DNA of 43,275 bases from Flavobacteriales bacterium (GCA_022425195.1 JAKMFX010000039.1:1-43275), one strand, 5' to 3'; counted from the first letter of the stretch, positions 6,670-17,352 are shown. Made by a program: numbers and translations. Notes: generated by a model not told the origin, from the letters alone.

Positions 6670-9102
6670 ATGATGGTTTTAAAATTTGGAGGAACAAGTG
6701 TTTCCTCAAAAGAAAATTTAGAGCAGATAAAAGTCATTCTATCCCAGAAAACAGAGAACTACATTGTTGTAGTTTCAGCTTTCTCAGGGGTTACCAACCG
6801 ATTAGAAAAAATTACGGAACAAGCAATTATTGGCGATTCTACAGAACTTATTGAAGAATTTAAAGATCTTCATTTCAACTACATTCAGGAACTCATTCCT
6901 ATCGACCAGCAGACAGACCTTCTGATTGCTGTTCAAGAAAAATGTAATGAATTAGAAGCCATAAGCAAAGGGGTTCAGATACTGAATGAATTGACTGATA
7001 AGACCAAAGCAAAGGTATTGTGCATGGGTGAGCAATTGTCTTCATTGATTGTTCAACGCTATCTTAATGCGAACGACTTAACCATAGAGCACCTTAACAG
7101 TCGTGAATTAATTTCTGCAGATGACAACTACTTGGATGGTGAAGTCAATTTTGAACTTACCAGTAAAAACATCCAGGACAGAGTAAAAAAGGAAAATTAT
7201 ATCGCTGGTGGTTTCATTGCCTCTAACGATGCCAATGAGACGATTCTTTTGGGTAGAGGTGGATCTGACTTTACAGCGGCCATCTACGCGCAAGCCATTG
7301 ATGCCAGCTCTCTCGAAATATGGAGCGATGTAGACGGCATCCACAGTGCGAATCCACAAAGGGTGAAAAATACTTTATCTCTCAAAAACCTCAGCTACGA
7401 AGAAGCTTTCGAAATGGCTTACTTTGGTGCAAAAGTGATTTATCCAAGAGCGATTCTACCTTTGATCGATAAGAAGATTCCTTTATACCTAAAAAACACG
7501 CTTCAACCAGAGCAAGAAGGAACGTTTATCAGTCATGTACCTCAAAAATCAAATCATAAGATACAAGGCTTGTCTTCATTAAATGACATTGCTGTACTTA
7601 CGGTCTCAGGAATTGGACTTTCTGGTAAGAAAGGAAGCGCCCGTAAAGTCTTCCAAACACTTGAAGAACACCAAGTAAATGTGATTTTGATCACTCAAAG
7701 CTCTTCTGAGCAAAGCATAGGATTTGGAATCAAAGAATCTGATGCAGACATTTCTAAGAAGGTACTTGACCAGGCTTTCCAAAACGAAATTCAAGCAGGA
7801 ACCATAAGGCCTGTAGAGATTGCCAGAGATTTATGTATCATCGCACTTATTGGTGACAACATGAAAAATAAAATTGGTCTGGCCGGTAAAGCGCTTAGTG
7901 TGATTGGTGAAAATGGAATTAACGTAACTGCTATTGCTCAAGGAGCTTCAGAAAGAAACCTTTCCATTGTCATCGACAAAAAAGACGAAGTAAAAGCACT
8001 CAATGTAATTCATGAAAAATTCTTCAGTAACATTGTCAAAAATGTTCACCTATTCATTGCTGGGACAGGTAATGTAGGTAAAGAATTTTTAAACATCATA
8101 TACGGTCAAAAGCAAAAACTTATTGACGACTACCAGATCAACCTGAAAGTAATGGGTGTGGCTAACAGTCGTAAAATGCTCCTGAATGACGGTGTAGAAA
8201 TTGATGAAAAAGACAGCCTAAATCTCAATGAAATAGGAACCGCTTACAATGAACTATCTGAGTACCTTACACAAATAAGAGAACTGAACTTACCCAACAG
8301 TATTTTCATAGACAACACGGCTTCTGAGATTGTGAGCGATGGCTACTCGTATTTGTTAGAAAACAGTATTTCTGTAGCTACCTGTAATAAAATTGCCTGC
8401 AGTAGCGACTACGAAACCTATGCAAATCTTATCGGTGCCGCTAAAGAATACAACTGTCACTTCAAATACGAAACCAGTGTAGGCGCTGCGCTTCCAGTAA
8501 TTAAAACCATCCATGACTTGATCATCAGTGGTGATTCGGTGAATAAAATAGAGGCGGTAATCTCTGGAAGTTTGAATTTCATTTTCAATAAATACAATGC
8601 GGAAAATAAATTTACGGATGTAGTCCTTCAAGCAAAAGATGAGGGATATACAGAACCGAATCCACTAATTGATTTGAGTGGTCTCGATGTGATGCGTAAA
8701 ATTTTAATCCTTTCTAGAGAATCTGGACTAAAAGGAGCATTATCAGATATCGAATTCAACAGCTTCATCCCCGATGAATGTACTGAGTCGAAAAGTGTAG
8801 ATCTTTTGTTTGAAAACTTGGAGAAGAACGAAGCCTTTTTCAAAGCCCTTTATGCAAAAGCAAATGACAAAGGCTACAAACTAAAAGTAGTGGCTACCCT
8901 TGAGGATGAAAAACTATCTGTGGGCTTGAAAGAAATCCCATCTGACAGTCCTTTCTTTAACTTGGAAGGAAAAGACAACGTGGTAGCTATATTCACAGAC
9001 CGATACGTCAGTGAGCCTTTAGTTATAAAAGGTGCAGGTGCTGGAGCTAGTGTAACAGCTAGTGGTGTATTTGCCGATGTAATGTCCATCGTAAACAAAT
9101 AA
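6670..9102 (+). CDS. thrA: Bifunctional aspartate kinase / homoserine dehydrogenase I
   Basis: The 810-residue fusion carries out the first and third steps from aspartate to homoserine. The N-terminal kinase begins with KFGGTSVSS and contains LLGRGGSDFTA. Two ACT regulatory regions lie near residues 310-450 (VSGIGLSGKKG and LIGDNMKNKIG). The homoserine dehydrogenase half starts with the Rossmann motif GTGNVGKEF near 463 and includes SGSLNFIFN and DEGYTEPNPLIDLSGLDVMRK. The length compares with 820 for E. coli ThrA. The ACT domains predict feedback control by threonine. Start could be ATG 6670 or 6673. thrB follows 3 bases after the stop. Confidence 0.97.
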   Translation: MMVLKFGGTSVSSKENLEQIKVILSQKTENYIVVVSAFSGVTNRLEKITEQAIIGDSTELIEEFKDLHFNYIQELIPIDQQTDLLIAVQEKCNELEAISKGVQILNELTDKTKAKVLCMGEQLSSLIVQRYLNANDLTIEHLNSRELISADDNYLDGEVNFELTSKNIQDRVKKENYIAGGFIASNDANETILLGRGGSDFTAAIYAQAIDASSLEIWSDVDGIHSANPQRVKNTLSLKNLSYEEAFEMAYFGAKVIYPRAILPLIDKKIPLYLKNTLQPEQEGTFISHVPQKSNHKIQGLSSLNDIAVLTVSGIGLSGKKGSARKVFQTLEEHQVNVILITQSSSEQSIGFGIKESDADISKKVLDQAFQNEIQAGTIRPVEIARDLCIIALIGDNMKNKIGLAGKALSVIGENGINVTAIAQGASERNLSIVIDKKDEVKALNVIHEKFFSNIVKNVHLFIAGTGNVGKEFLNIIYGQKQKLIDDYQINLKVMGVANSRKMLLNDGVEIDEKDSLNLNEIGTAYNELSEYLTQIRELNLPNSIFIDNTASEIVSDGYSYLLENSISVATCNKIACSSDYETYANLIGAAKEYNCHFKYETSVGAALPVIKTIHDLIISGDSVNKIEAVISGSLNFIFNKYNAENKFTDVVLQAKDEGYTEPNPLIDLSGLDVMRKILILSRESGLKGALSDIEFNSFIPDECTESKSVDLLFENLEKNEAFFKALYAKANDKGYKLKVVATLEDEKLSVGLKEIPSDSPFFNLEGKDNVVAIFTDRYVSEPLVIKGAGAGASVTASGVFADVMSIVNK

Positions 9103-9105
9103 TTG

Positions 9106-10038
9106 ATGAATCAAATTACTGCTTATGCCCCCGCCACCATGGCCAACTTTAATGTGGGCTATGATGTATTAGGTTTGTCTTTAAACGATATTGGAGACGA
9201 AGTAGAGCTTCGCTTTAATGGTACAGAGGAAAACAACATTCTGGACATCATCAATGGCAAAGGTTTACCAATGGATCGCGATCAAAATTGTTGCTCTGTT
9301 GTGATCCGAAAAATGCAAGAGGCCCTAGAAAGCTTTAAAGGTGTTGACATCGTCATCACAAAAGGTTTTGCGGCTGGAAGTGGTCTTGGTTCAAGTAGTG
9401 CCAGCAGTGCAGCTGCAGCATTTGCCTACAACGAATTAATGGGCAAACCATACTCCAATAAAGAATTGGTTGCCTTTGCAGCTGAGGGGGAACGTATTGC
9501 TTGTGGAAGTGCTCACGTTGATAATGTAGCCCCTTCTATATTAGGCGGTATCGTTTTAAGTAAAGGAAATAAAGCCTCGGACCTTATCGAACTTCCGCTC
9601 ATAGAAGACTTATACGCTGTTACTTTTTTCCCTGCAATCAAAGTAAACACCTCAGATGCCAGAAAAATATTAAACAACACCATTGACCTAAAAACGCTAT
9701 CACAACAAGTGAGCTTTATGGGTGCCTTTGTGTCGAGTTTGTATGAAAAAGATGTCGAGATATTTTCTTCGAGCTTACAAGACTTGGTTGTGGAACCTAG
9801 AAGAAGCTTACTAATTCCCAGATTTAAGGAATTGAAAAAAGCGGCAAATGAAAACGATGCACTGGCATTTGGAATCTCCGGATCGGGTCCTTCTGTTTTT
9901 GCCATCGCAAAAAATGAAGCTCAAGCAGATCAAATCATACACGCTATGCAGGAGGTATACACAGACTTGACCATAGAAACACAAACACGAAAGCACTTAC
10001 TTTGTAAGGAAAGTGGCGCAAGAATTGTAAAAAAATGA
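9106..10038 (+). CDS. thrB: Homoserine kinase
   Basis: A 310-residue GHMP-family kinase that phosphorylates homoserine at its hydroxyl group. The ATP loop GSGLGSSSASSAAA lies near residue 90, and the C-terminal motif FGISGSGPSVFAIA is present. The chosen start is ATG 9106; a TTG one codon earlier is less likely. The gene begins 3 bases after thrA and its stop overlaps the thrC start by 4 bases (ATGA), so the operon is translationally coupled. Confidence 0.96.
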   Translation: MNQITAYAPATMANFNVGYDVLGLSLNDIGDEVELRFNGTEENNILDIINGKGLPMDRDQNCCSVVIRKMQEALESFKGVDIVITKGFAAGSGLGSSSASSAAAAFAYNELMGKPYSNKELVAFAAEGERIACGSAHVDNVAPSILGGIVLSKGNKASDLIELPLIEDLYAVTFFPAIKVNTSDARKILNNTIDLKTLSQQVSFMGAFVSSLYEKDVEIFSSSLQDLVVEPRRSLLIPRFKELKKAANENDALAFGISGSGPSVFAIAKNEAQADQIIHAMQEVYTDLTIETQTRKHLLCKESGARIVKK

Positions 10039-11312
10039 AGTATCTAAGTACACGAGAAAATAACGAGTATATTTCTTTTAAAGAGGCGGTTATTAATGGA
10101 TTAACCAACAATGGTGGTCTTTATGTTCCTGAACGAATTCCTTCATTACCAAGTGATTTTTTTGAGAAAATAGAGTCATACGAAGATCTAGATATTGCAT
10201 TTACAGTGCTGAAACCTTTTGTTGAAGGCTCTCTGAACGACACGCAATTGAAAAGCATCCTTGCTGAAACACTTAACTTCAACATACCGGTCGTTCCTGT
10301 GACGCAAAACATTGCTGCTCTAGAATTGTACCATGGGCCAACCCAAGCCTTTAAAGATGTGGGCGCACGATTTATGTCGCGCTGTCTATCTCACTTCAAC
10401 TCTGATGAAGATAAGGAGGTAACTATTATCGTTGCTACATCAGGAGACACAGGTAGTGCCGTTGCAAACGGGTTCTTTAAAGTGCCAGGTGTCGAGGTGA
10501 AAATCCTTTTCCCCAAAGGGAAAGTAAGTACATACCAAGAATACCAAATGACAAGTTTGGGTGAAAACATCCACGCATTTGAAGTAGATGGAACTTTTGA
10601 TGACTGCCAGAAATTGGTCAAAAAAGCCCTAAATGATAAAGAACTCAGAACAAAAAAATCATTGAGCAGTGCTAACTCTATCAATGTTGCACGCCTATTA
10701 CCTCAGATGTTGTATTACTTCTTTGCTTATAAGCAATTGAAAAAAGACCTGAAAGGTAAAAAGATGGTGGTTTCTGTTCCATCGGGAAATCTAGGAAATG
10801 TTACCGCTGGACTCGTCGCAAAGAAAATGGGACTCCCTATCGAAAAGTTCATTGCTGCACATAATATCAACGATACTTTTTACCAATATTTAACCACAGG
10901 AGATTACGCTAAAAAAACATCGGTACTCACCTATTCTAATGCCATGGATGTTGGAGATCCTAGTAATTATGAACGCATAGATTATTTCTATAAGAGTGAG
11001 CTGGAATCCATCAAAAAAGATGTGGCAGCTTGCAGAATTGATGATGCATCAACGCTAAAAGAAATACAAGAGTGCCAGAAAACCAATAATTACACCTTAG
11101 ACCCTCACGGAGCTGTAGGTAAATTAGCGCTTTCAGAACTCCTACAGAACAATGAATACGGTGTGTTTCTAGAAACAGCCCACCCTCAAAAATTTGCTAA
11201 AGTGATGAAAAAAGCACTTCCAGAATTTGTAGAAGAAATCGCTGATTTGAAAAATTGTAAAAAGACCATCCTTACAAATAATTATGAAGCATTTGTAAAA
11301 GAAATCTGCTAA
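10035..11312 (+). CDS. thrC: Threonine synthase
   Basis: A PLP-dependent enzyme of 425 residues that converts O-phosphohomoserine to threonine. The PLP lysine lies in HGPTQAFKDVGARFM near residue 110, and the phosphate-binding ATSGDTGSAVANGF follows. VPSGNLGNVTAGL and the late LDPHGAVG match the short, E. coli-like form. It overlaps thrB by 4 bases and is followed by the operon terminator at 11356. Together with thrA and thrB it completes aspartate-to-threonine synthesis apart from aspartate-semialdehyde dehydrogenase. Confidence 0.97.
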   Translation: MKYLSTRENNEYISFKEAVINGLTNNGGLYVPERIPSLPSDFFEKIESYEDLDIAFTVLKPFVEGSLNDTQLKSILAETLNFNIPVVPVTQNIAALELYHGPTQAFKDVGARFMSRCLSHFNSDEDKEVTIIVATSGDTGSAVANGFFKVPGVEVKILFPKGKVSTYQEYQMTSLGENIHAFEVDGTFDDCQKLVKKALNDKELRTKKSLSSANSINVARLLPQMLYYFFAYKQLKKDLKGKKMVVSVPSGNLGNVTAGLVAKKMGLPIEKFIAAHNINDTFYQYLTTGDYAKKTSVLTYSNAMDVGDPSNYERIDYFYKSELESIKKDVAACRIDDASTLKEIQECQKTNNYTLDPHGAVGKLALSELLQNNEYGVFLETAHPQKFAKVMKKALPEFVEEIADLKNCKKTILTNNYEAFVKEIC

Positions 11313-11355
11313 GACTAAAGGTTTCAGCATGACTCCTTTTGAAAATATTGATCAC

Positions 11356-11392
11356 AAAAAAGCCTCTCGGTGATTCCGAGAGGCTTGTTTAT
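11356..11392. terminator. Bidirectional terminator between thrC and folD
   Basis: A perfect 10-bp stem AGCCTCTCGG (11361-11370) / CCGAGAGGCT (11376-11385) with loop TGATT. It is preceded by five A, which are T in the folD direction, and followed by TGTTTATTT. The T-tract is better in the folD direction, but both convergent operons end here. Confidence 0.88.
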
Positions 11393-11409
11393 TTACACCA
11401 AGTGTAACT

Positions 11410-12282
11410 TTATTTTCCTCGAGCTGAAATGAGTGTGTTTTTCAAAAGTGAGGCAATGGTCATAGGTCCAACTCCACCGGGTACAGGTGTAATAAAGGAA
11501 CACTTTGGCGCCACATCATCAAAAGCCACATCACCTTTTAGCTTCCATCCAGATTTTGTTTTGTCAGACTTTACTCGAGTAATTCCTACATCAACAACAA
11601 CAGCACCTTCCTTAACCATGTCTGCAGTGACAAACTCAGGTTTTCCTAGAGCCACTATTAAAATATCTGCAGAGCGAGAAATCTCTTCTAAGTTGGTTGT
11701 TCTACTGTGAGTAAGTGTAACGGTACAATTTCCTACTTTGGCATTTCTAGCCATCAAGATACTCATTGGAGAACCCACAATGTGGGAACGTCCAATCACA
11801 ACACAATGTTTCCCCGAAGTTTCCACATCGTAACGATCTAGGAGCTCAACGATTCCAGCTGGTGTAGCCGGTAAAAATGTAGGTAAATTAAGGGTCATAC
11901 GACCTATATTTACCGGATGAAAACCATCCACATCTTTTTCGGGAAGAATGGTTTCAGTCACCTTAATCTCAGAGATATGATTAGGTAAGGGAAGTTGAAC
12001 GATTAAACCATCAATAGAGGGGTTTTCGTTAATCTTTCTCACTTCATTCAGAAGCTCTTCTTCTGAAACATCCTCAGACATACGGACCAACGTAGAATCA
12101 AAACCTACTTTTTCACAAGCTTTCACCTTGGCACCAACATAAGTCTCACTAGCACCATTTGATCCAACTAAAATTGCAGCTAAGTGAGGCTTCTTCCCTC
12201 CTTTGGCCAAAAGTTCGCTGACTTCTTTAGCAATTTCATCCTTTAAAGTGTTGGATGTTAATTTTCCATCTAATAACTGCAT
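11410..12282 (-). CDS. folD: Bifunctional methylene-THF dehydrogenase / methenyl-THF cyclohydrolase
   Basis: FolD interconverts 5,10-methylene- and 10-formyl-tetrahydrofolate. The 290-residue product has [13 protein letters not shown] with the catalytic Lys near residue 54, VQLPLPNHI, the NADP site [14 protein letters not shown] and the closing [15 protein letters not shown]. The length is normal. It is the last gene of a co-directional run with ffh (8-base gap) and argS, and ends at the shared terminator. Confidence 0.97.
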   Translation of the reverse strand: MQLLDGKLTSNTLKDEIAKEVSELLAKGGKKPHLAAILVGSNGASETYVGAKVKACEKVGFDSTLVRMSEDVSEEELLNEVRKINENPSIDGLIVQLPLPNHISEIKVTETILPEKDVDGFHPVNIGRMTLNLPTFLPATPAGIVELLDRYDVETSGKHCVVIGRSHIVGSPMSILMARNAKVGNCTVTLTHSRTTNLEEISRSADILIVALGKPEFVTADMVKEGAVVVDVGITRVKSDKTKSGWKLKGDVAFDDVAPKCSFITPVPGGVGPMTIASLLKNTLISARGK

Positions 12283-12290
12283 ATCTCTGT

Positions 12291-13643
12291 TTATTTACCT
12301 AAAGGCATATTCGGCATTCCGCCTTTACCCATCATTTTCATCATGTTTTTCATTCCGCCACCTTGCATCATCTTCATCACTTTACTCATGTCATTGAATT
12401 GCTTGATGAGCTGATTTACATCACTCACTGTACGACCACTACCTCGAGCAATGCGTTGTCTTCGAGAACCGTTTAATAAAGATGGGTTGGACCGCTCTTG
12501 TTGCGTCATAGAAGAAATCATCGCTTCTACATGCTTAAAAGCATCATCCTCAATCTCAACACCTTTCATGGCTTTTCCCATTCCTGGAATCATCCCCATC
12601 AAATCTTTCATATTACCCATTTTCTTCACCTGACCAATTTGCTCAATGAAATCGTTGAAATCAAATTCATTCTTGGCAATACGTTTTTGTAGTTTTCGTG
12701 CTTTGTCCGCATCAAATTGCTCTTGAGCTTTTTCTACAAGAGAAACTACATCTCCCATACCCAAAATTCGCTCAGCCATACGGTTGGGGTGAAATACATC
12801 CAGGGCCTCCATTTTTTCACCAGTACCAACGAATTTTATCGGCTTATTGACGACAGACTTAATGGTAAGCGCGGCCCCTCCTCTAGTATCACCATCCAAC
12901 TTGGTTAAAACAACTCCATCGTAATCCAATCGATCATTGAAGGATTTGGCAGTATTTACCGCATCCTGACCCGTCATGGAATCTACAACAAACAAGGTCT
13001 CTTGAGGTTGAACTGCTGTCTTAACAGCTGCAATCTCATTCATCATCTGCTCGTCTATGGCCAATCGTCCAGCGGTATCGACAATAACGACATTATTACC
13101 ATTCGCTTTTGCATGAGCAACAGCGGACTTTGCAATCGCTACTGGGTCTTTACTTTCTTTATCGGTAAACACATCAACACCTACTTGATCGGCTAAAATT
13201 TCTAACTGATTAATCGCTGCAGGACGATAAACATCGCATGCAACCAACAAGGGTTTCTTAGATTTTTTTGATTTTAGGAATAAGGCAAGTTTACCCGTAA
13301 AAGTCGTTTTACCGGAACCTTGAAGACCTGAAATAAGTATTACAGAAGTTTTCTCTTCTAAATTAATACCTTCAACCTGAGTACCCATTAACTCTGTCAG
13401 CTCATCCTTAACGAGCTTCACCATCAGTTGACCGGGCTTGAGTGTGGTTAACACATCTTGACCAATGGCTTTTTCTTTTACTTTTTTGGTAAAATCTTTG
13501 GCAATCTTATAACTAACATCAGCATCTAAAAGAGCCCTACGAACTTCTTTCAGTGTTTCGGCAACATTAATTTCAGTAATCTTTCCGTGCCCTTTAAGAA
13601 CGGAAAAAGCCTTGTCTAATTTTTCGGATAAATTTTCAAACAT
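12291..13643 (-). CDS. ffh: Signal recognition particle protein Ffh (SRP54)
   Basis: Ffh is the SRP GTPase that binds signal sequences and delivers ribosomes to FtsY at the membrane. The 450 residues comprise an N domain (1-85), a GTPase domain with G1 GLQGSGKTT near 106, [10 protein letters not shown] and [13 protein letters not shown], and an M domain ending in a Met/Gly/Lys-rich tail ([17 protein letters not shown]). The length is typical. It lies 32 bases after argS and 8 bases before folD. Confidence 0.97.
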   Translation of the reverse strand: MFENLSEKLDKAFSVLKGHGKITEINVAETLKEVRRALLDADVSYKIAKDFTKKVKEKAIGQDVLTTLKPGQLMVKLVKDELTELMGTQVEGINLEEKTSVILISGLQGSGKTTFTGKLALFLKSKKSKKPLLVACDVYRPAAINQLEILADQVGVDVFTDKESKDPVAIAKSAVAHAKANGNNVVIVDTAGRLAIDEQMMNEIAAVKTAVQPQETLFVVDSMTGQDAVNTAKSFNDRLDYDGVVLTKLDGDTRGGAALTIKSVVNKPIKFVGTGEKMEALDVFHPNRMAERILGMGDVVSLVEKAQEQFDADKARKLQKRIAKNEFDFNDFIEQIGQVKKMGNMKDLMGMIPGMGKAMKGVEIEDDAFKHVEAMISSMTQQERSNPSLLNGSRRQRIARGSGRTVSDVNQLIKQFNDMSKVMKMMQGGGMKNMMKMMGKGGMPNMPLGK

Positions 13644-13675
13644 CGTCTATGAGCTTAGCTTCAAAAATAATCAAT

Positions 13676-15460
13676 TTACATTCGTTCAGGAACCGTTATC
13701 CCCAATAAACGCATGGAAGAAGAAATGACCTTCCCGACCATACTTGATAGGCCAATACGAAAGGCCTTATCGTCTTCACTTTGAGTACCGAAAATAGGTA
13801 CTTGCTGATAGAACTGATTGTACTCTTTGACCAAATCATAAGTATAATTAGCAAGTACAGCAGGACTACAGTCCTCGGCAGCTTCTTGAATGATATCGGG
13901 ATAACATAGAATCACTTTAACGAGTTCCTTTTCCTTGGGATGAAGTTTCGATTCAGGTTTTAATTGAGTTCCATACGATTCTGCTCTTCTTTGTAAAGAA
14001 CATATTCGTGCATGTGTATACTGTATAAAAGGTCCGGTATGACCGTTGAAATCGATAGACTCAGAAGGGTTGAACACCATGCGCTTTTTAGGATCTACTT
14101 TCAAAATGAAATATTTTAAGGCCCCTAAACCGATGGTTTCGTATACAGAGGACAATTGATCTTCATCAAACCCTTCTAGTTTTCCTAATTCTTCAGAAAT
14201 AGACTTTGCCGTAGCCACCATTTCTTCCATTAAGTCATCCGCATCGACCACAGTTCCTTCTCGAGATTTCATCTTTCCACTTGGCAAATCAACCATACCA
14301 TACGATAAATGACGACAGTCCCTAGCCCAAGAATAACCCAGTCGATTGAGAACTTTAAATAAAACATTAAAGTGATAATCTTGCTCATTACCAACCGTAT
14401 AAACCATTTTATTGAAATCAAAATCCAGGTACCTTTGGATGGCTGTCCCTATATCTTGCGTCATGTAAACAGCAGTTCCATCTCCTCTCAAAAGCAATTT
14501 ATGATCTAATTTCTCATCGGTCAAATCAATCCAGACTGAACCGTCTTCCTTCCGATAAAAAACACCCTTCTCCAGACCTATATCAACGTACTTCTTCCCC
14601 AATAAATAGGTCTCACTTTCGTAATAATTGGCATCAAAATCTACCCCTAAACGATTATAAGTTGCATCAAAGCCGGAATATACCCATTGATTCATGGTAT
14701 TCCAAAGATCTATAACTTCCTGATCTTTTGACTCCCATGAACGAAGCATTTGTTGCGCCTCCTTTAAAATGGGCGCTTCTTTTTTCGCCTCTTCCTCTGT
14801 TTTACCTTGTGTAAGTAATTTCGAGACTTCTTTTTTGTATTCCTGATCGAAGCGCACATAATACTTTCCCACAAGATGATCACCCTTCATGCCCGATGAA
14901 TCAGGAGTTTCTCCTTCTCCAAATTTTTTCCAAGCCAACATGGATTTGCAAATATGAATTCCTCGATCGTTAATAATTTGCACCTTCTTAACGCGGGTAC
15001 CGCTGGCTTTTATGATTTCGGCTACAGAATAACCCAATAAATTATTTCGGATATGACCCAAATGAAGGGGTTTGTTGGTGTTAGGAGATGAATACTCCAC
15101 AATGGTTAAAGGTGCTGAATCCTCTACTTTCACAAATCCATAGTCAGGAGTTTGATGAGCCAAAGCGTATGATTCCATCCAGTATGAATCTGAAATGACT
15201 AGATTCAAAAAACCTTTTAACACATTGTAAGCTTCAACAAACTCAACTTCTCTGATGAGGTATTCTCCCAAGTCTTGAGCTGTTTGCTCTGGACTTTTCT
15301 TTGAAAAGCGAACCACCGGAAAAACAACTAGGGTAATATCACCCTCAAATTCCTTACGTGTGGTTTGGAAATTAATCTGTTGTTCGGGGAAGTCTTCACC
15401 GAAAATGGCTTTTACAGCATTTACAATCGGTTCAACAAGCTTTATTTCTAGGTCTTTCAT
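13676..15460 (-). CDS. argS: Arginyl-tRNA synthetase
   Basis: A class I synthetase of 594 residues that charges tRNA-Arg. It shows the HIGH-type motif HLGH in SSPNTNKPLHLGHIRNN, the KMSKS-type GKMKSREG, and a C-terminal DALR anticodon-binding domain with GPFIQYTHARICS. The chosen start is ATG 15460 (MKDLEIK). A 15-codon upstream extension has no family match and lies inside the preceding gene. The start overlaps the ctlX stop by 4 bases, so argS is coupled to a gene for arginine/citrulline-type chemistry. Confidence 0.96.
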   Translation of the reverse strand: MKDLEIKLVEPIVNAVKAIFGEDFPEQQINFQTTRKEFEGDITLVVFPVVRFSKKSPEQTAQDLGEYLIREVEFVEAYNVLKGFLNLVISDSYWMESYALAHQTPDYGFVKVEDSAPLTIVEYSSPNTNKPLHLGHIRNNLLGYSVAEIIKASGTRVKKVQIINDRGIHICKSMLAWKKFGEGETPDSSGMKGDHLVGKYYVRFDQEYKKEVSKLLTQGKTEEEAKKEAPILKEAQQMLRSWESKDQEVIDLWNTMNQWVYSGFDATYNRLGVDFDANYYESETYLLGKKYVDIGLEKGVFYRKEDGSVWIDLTDEKLDHKLLLRGDGTAVYMTQDIGTAIQRYLDFDFNKMVYTVGNEQDYHFNVLFKVLNRLGYSWARDCRHLSYGMVDLPSGKMKSREGTVVDADDLMEEMVATAKSISEELGKLEGFDEDQLSSVYETIGLGALKYFILKVDPKKRMVFNPSESIDFNGHTGPFIQYTHARICSLQRRAESYGTQLKPESKLHPKEKELVKVILCYPDIIQEAAEDCSPAVLANYTYDLVKEYNQFYQQVPIFGTQSEDDKAFRIGLSSMVGKVISSSMRLLGITVPERM

Positions 15461-16410
15461 TTCGTTTGTGCGTTTTTCGGCAAAAATAGTTCTGCCATCA
15501 TGCAACGAGCGCTACCACCTCCACAAGCCTCAATGGTATCTAAGGGGGTGGAAAGTATTAAGCAATGTTTTTCTATTTGTTTGATTTGCTCAGGATTTAA
15601 AGATTGATGCGCTGTTCTTGACATCACCAAGAACTTTTCTCCTGATTTATTGACAACAGGCATCACATTTCCAGCAAATCGGTGTTTTTGATCTTCAGTG
15701 ATGAAAATTACTTCTTTTCCTGATTCTTTAAGGCACTCAATCAAATATTTTCTTTCTGCCAAATCATCTATAGTATCCGCACACAAAACAGCAAAATCAT
15801 CGCCTAAGGAAAGCATCACATTCGTATGATAGATAGGCAAACGCTCTGAATCTACCGTTTGATAAGACTTAAAAGTAACAGACTTAAATCCAAAGCTTCT
15901 ACAAAAACCTTCTAAAACTCTGGCATCTGTTCTGAGAGATTGAGCAGCATAGGCAATCTTATTGACGCGATCCAATAACATAGACCCCGTTCCTTCGAGG
16001 AAGCACCCATCACTCTCGTAATGAGAAAAGTCTACCACTTCACTAATTAAAAATTGATGTTGCTCTTTTAAAAGCGTAAGGATTTCTTTTCTGCGTTCTA
16101 AACGACGATTTTCAGCAAACATAGGATACCAACCCACGCGACCGTCATCATGAAAAGAAATCCAGTTGTTGGGGAAAATTGAATCAGGAGTATCTTCCTC
16201 AAGCGTATCCTGTACAACAATAACTTCAATGTTATGAGATCTCAAAAGGGCAACAAGGCCATCAAATTCATCGAGCGCCCGACCCTGTACCTCATCACTA
16301 CTCAATTGACTCAAAAGCTTTTGATAGTGGTTGTTCGTAGCCGTCTGCTCGTTGTATCGAAAAGCAATCGGACGAACCATCATCACACTGGATGCTAAGC
16401 CTTTAGTCAT
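15457..16410 (-). CDS. ctlX: Citrulline utilization hydrolase CtlX / arginine deiminase-related protein
   Basis: A 317-residue member of the guanidino-group modifying (GME) superfamily. The catalytic set is visible: PDSIFPNNWIS at 75-85, FLEGTGSM with Glu139, His195 in YHTNV, and the nucleophile Cys303 in GGGSARCM. CtlX proteins are linked to citrulline use in Francisella-type bacteria and are widespread in Bacteroidetes. The exact substrate here is inference. The ATG at 16410 overlaps the upstream stop (ATGA) and is preferred over a longer start at 16443. It also overlaps argS by 4 bases. Confidence 0.85.
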   Translation of the reverse strand: MTKGLASSVMMVRPIAFRYNEQTATNNHYQKLLSQLSSDEVQGRALDEFDGLVALLRSHNIEVIVVQDTLEEDTPDSIFPNNWISFHDDGRVGWYPMFAENRRLERRKEILTLLKEQHQFLISEVVDFSHYESDGCFLEGTGSMLLDRVNKIAYAAQSLRTDARVLEGFCRSFGFKSVTFKSYQTVDSERLPIYHTNVMLSLGDDFAVLCADTIDDLAERKYLIECLKESGKEVIFITEDQKHRFAGNVMPVVNKSGEKFLVMSRTAHQSLNPEQIKQIEKHCLILSTPLDTIEACGGGSARCMMAELFLPKNAQTK

Positions 16411-17336
16411 GATGATTTTCGTCTTAAAGGTAAGGTGGAACATCGCAGTGAACCTTCCATTTTAGAGATCTCTGCATAGGGAATTTCTTCAACAGTAAAT
16501 CCACGTCTGCGCAACTCGGCATTCAGTCGGGTCGATCGTTTTTCAGAAACAATGATTTCTGGACCTATGGAAAACAAATTTGAATTCATGTGATACATCT
16601 CATTGTTGTCAATCTCAATGATGTTTTCTTCACCGAAATAATCCACAAGAAAATCAACATCTTCAGGGTTTTTAAATCCTCCAGGGTATATAACCGCTTG
16701 CCCGTTCCCTAAAGGCTGAAAACAACAATCTAAGTGCAATGCATTATGACGTGGATCGGTATCAGATTTATTCAACTCAAAGGAAACAACTGTTCGATTC
16801 GGAAAAGTCTTTTGTAAAAAAGCCACACCCGAATAATTGGTTCTAGCAACGGTATATCTTTCAAAATCTCTATCATCAGAAACACCCACAAAAATACAAT
16901 CATCCCAAGGCATTACATCTCCTCCTTCTACGGAAGCACCTTCTGGCATTCTTACAATAGAATTCGGATTGATCTTTTTTACGATAGACGAGATGGCATG
17001 AAACTCCTTAGACCGTTTTTCAATGATGTTCGGAATAATAAACTTATCATCTATGACAAAGGCGATATCTCTACTAAATATCTGGTTGTAGTTTTGAAGG
17101 TTTTCTGGTCGATAAACAGCTATGTTGTATTTTTTGAAGACTTCATTAAAAGCTTCCATCTCATTCACAAGATCGCTTTCAATCGGAAAAGTACCCGCAT
17201 TGATGTGTTCCTTAGACTTTGGATCATAAGCTTCATCTATGTGAGGTTCTCCACCGAAATCATTGGCAATACCCAATACCACAGCTTCTAGATCTGCACT
17301 CTCATTACGAATCAATATGGAAAGGTTTTCCTTCAT
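16407..17336 (-). CDS. Arginine deiminase/amidinotransferase family protein
   Basis: A second GME-superfamily enzyme of 309 residues, directly upstream of ctlX and overlapping it by 4 bases. Residues matching the catalytic set are FSRD (87-90), EGGD (137-140), His201 in NALHLDCC and Cys299 in GSLRCSTLPL. In the family these hydrolyse or transfer the guanidino group of arginine or methylated arginines. Deiminase (arginine to citrulline), dimethylarginine hydrolase and amidinotransferase activities cannot be told apart by eye. A GTG start 19 codons upstream would run into the promoter box, so ATG 17336 is chosen. It heads the run with ctlX, argS, ffh and folD. Confidence 0.8.
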   Translation of the reverse strand: MKENLSILIRNESADLEAVVLGIANDFGGEPHIDEAYDPKSKEHINAGTFPIESDLVNEMEAFNEVFKKYNIAVYRPENLQNYNQIFSRDIAFVIDDKFIIPNIIEKRSKEFHAISSIVKKINPNSIVRMPEGASVEGGDVMPWDDCIFVGVSDDRDFERYTVARTNYSGVAFLQKTFPNRTVVSFELNKSDTDPRHNALHLDCCFQPLGNGQAVIYPGGFKNPEDVDFLVDYFGEENIIEIDNNEMYHMNSNLFSIGPEIIVSEKRSTRLNAELRRRGFTVEEIPYAEISKMEGSLRCSTLPLRRKSS

Positions 17337-17352
17337 GTTTTTCAATAGTCTG

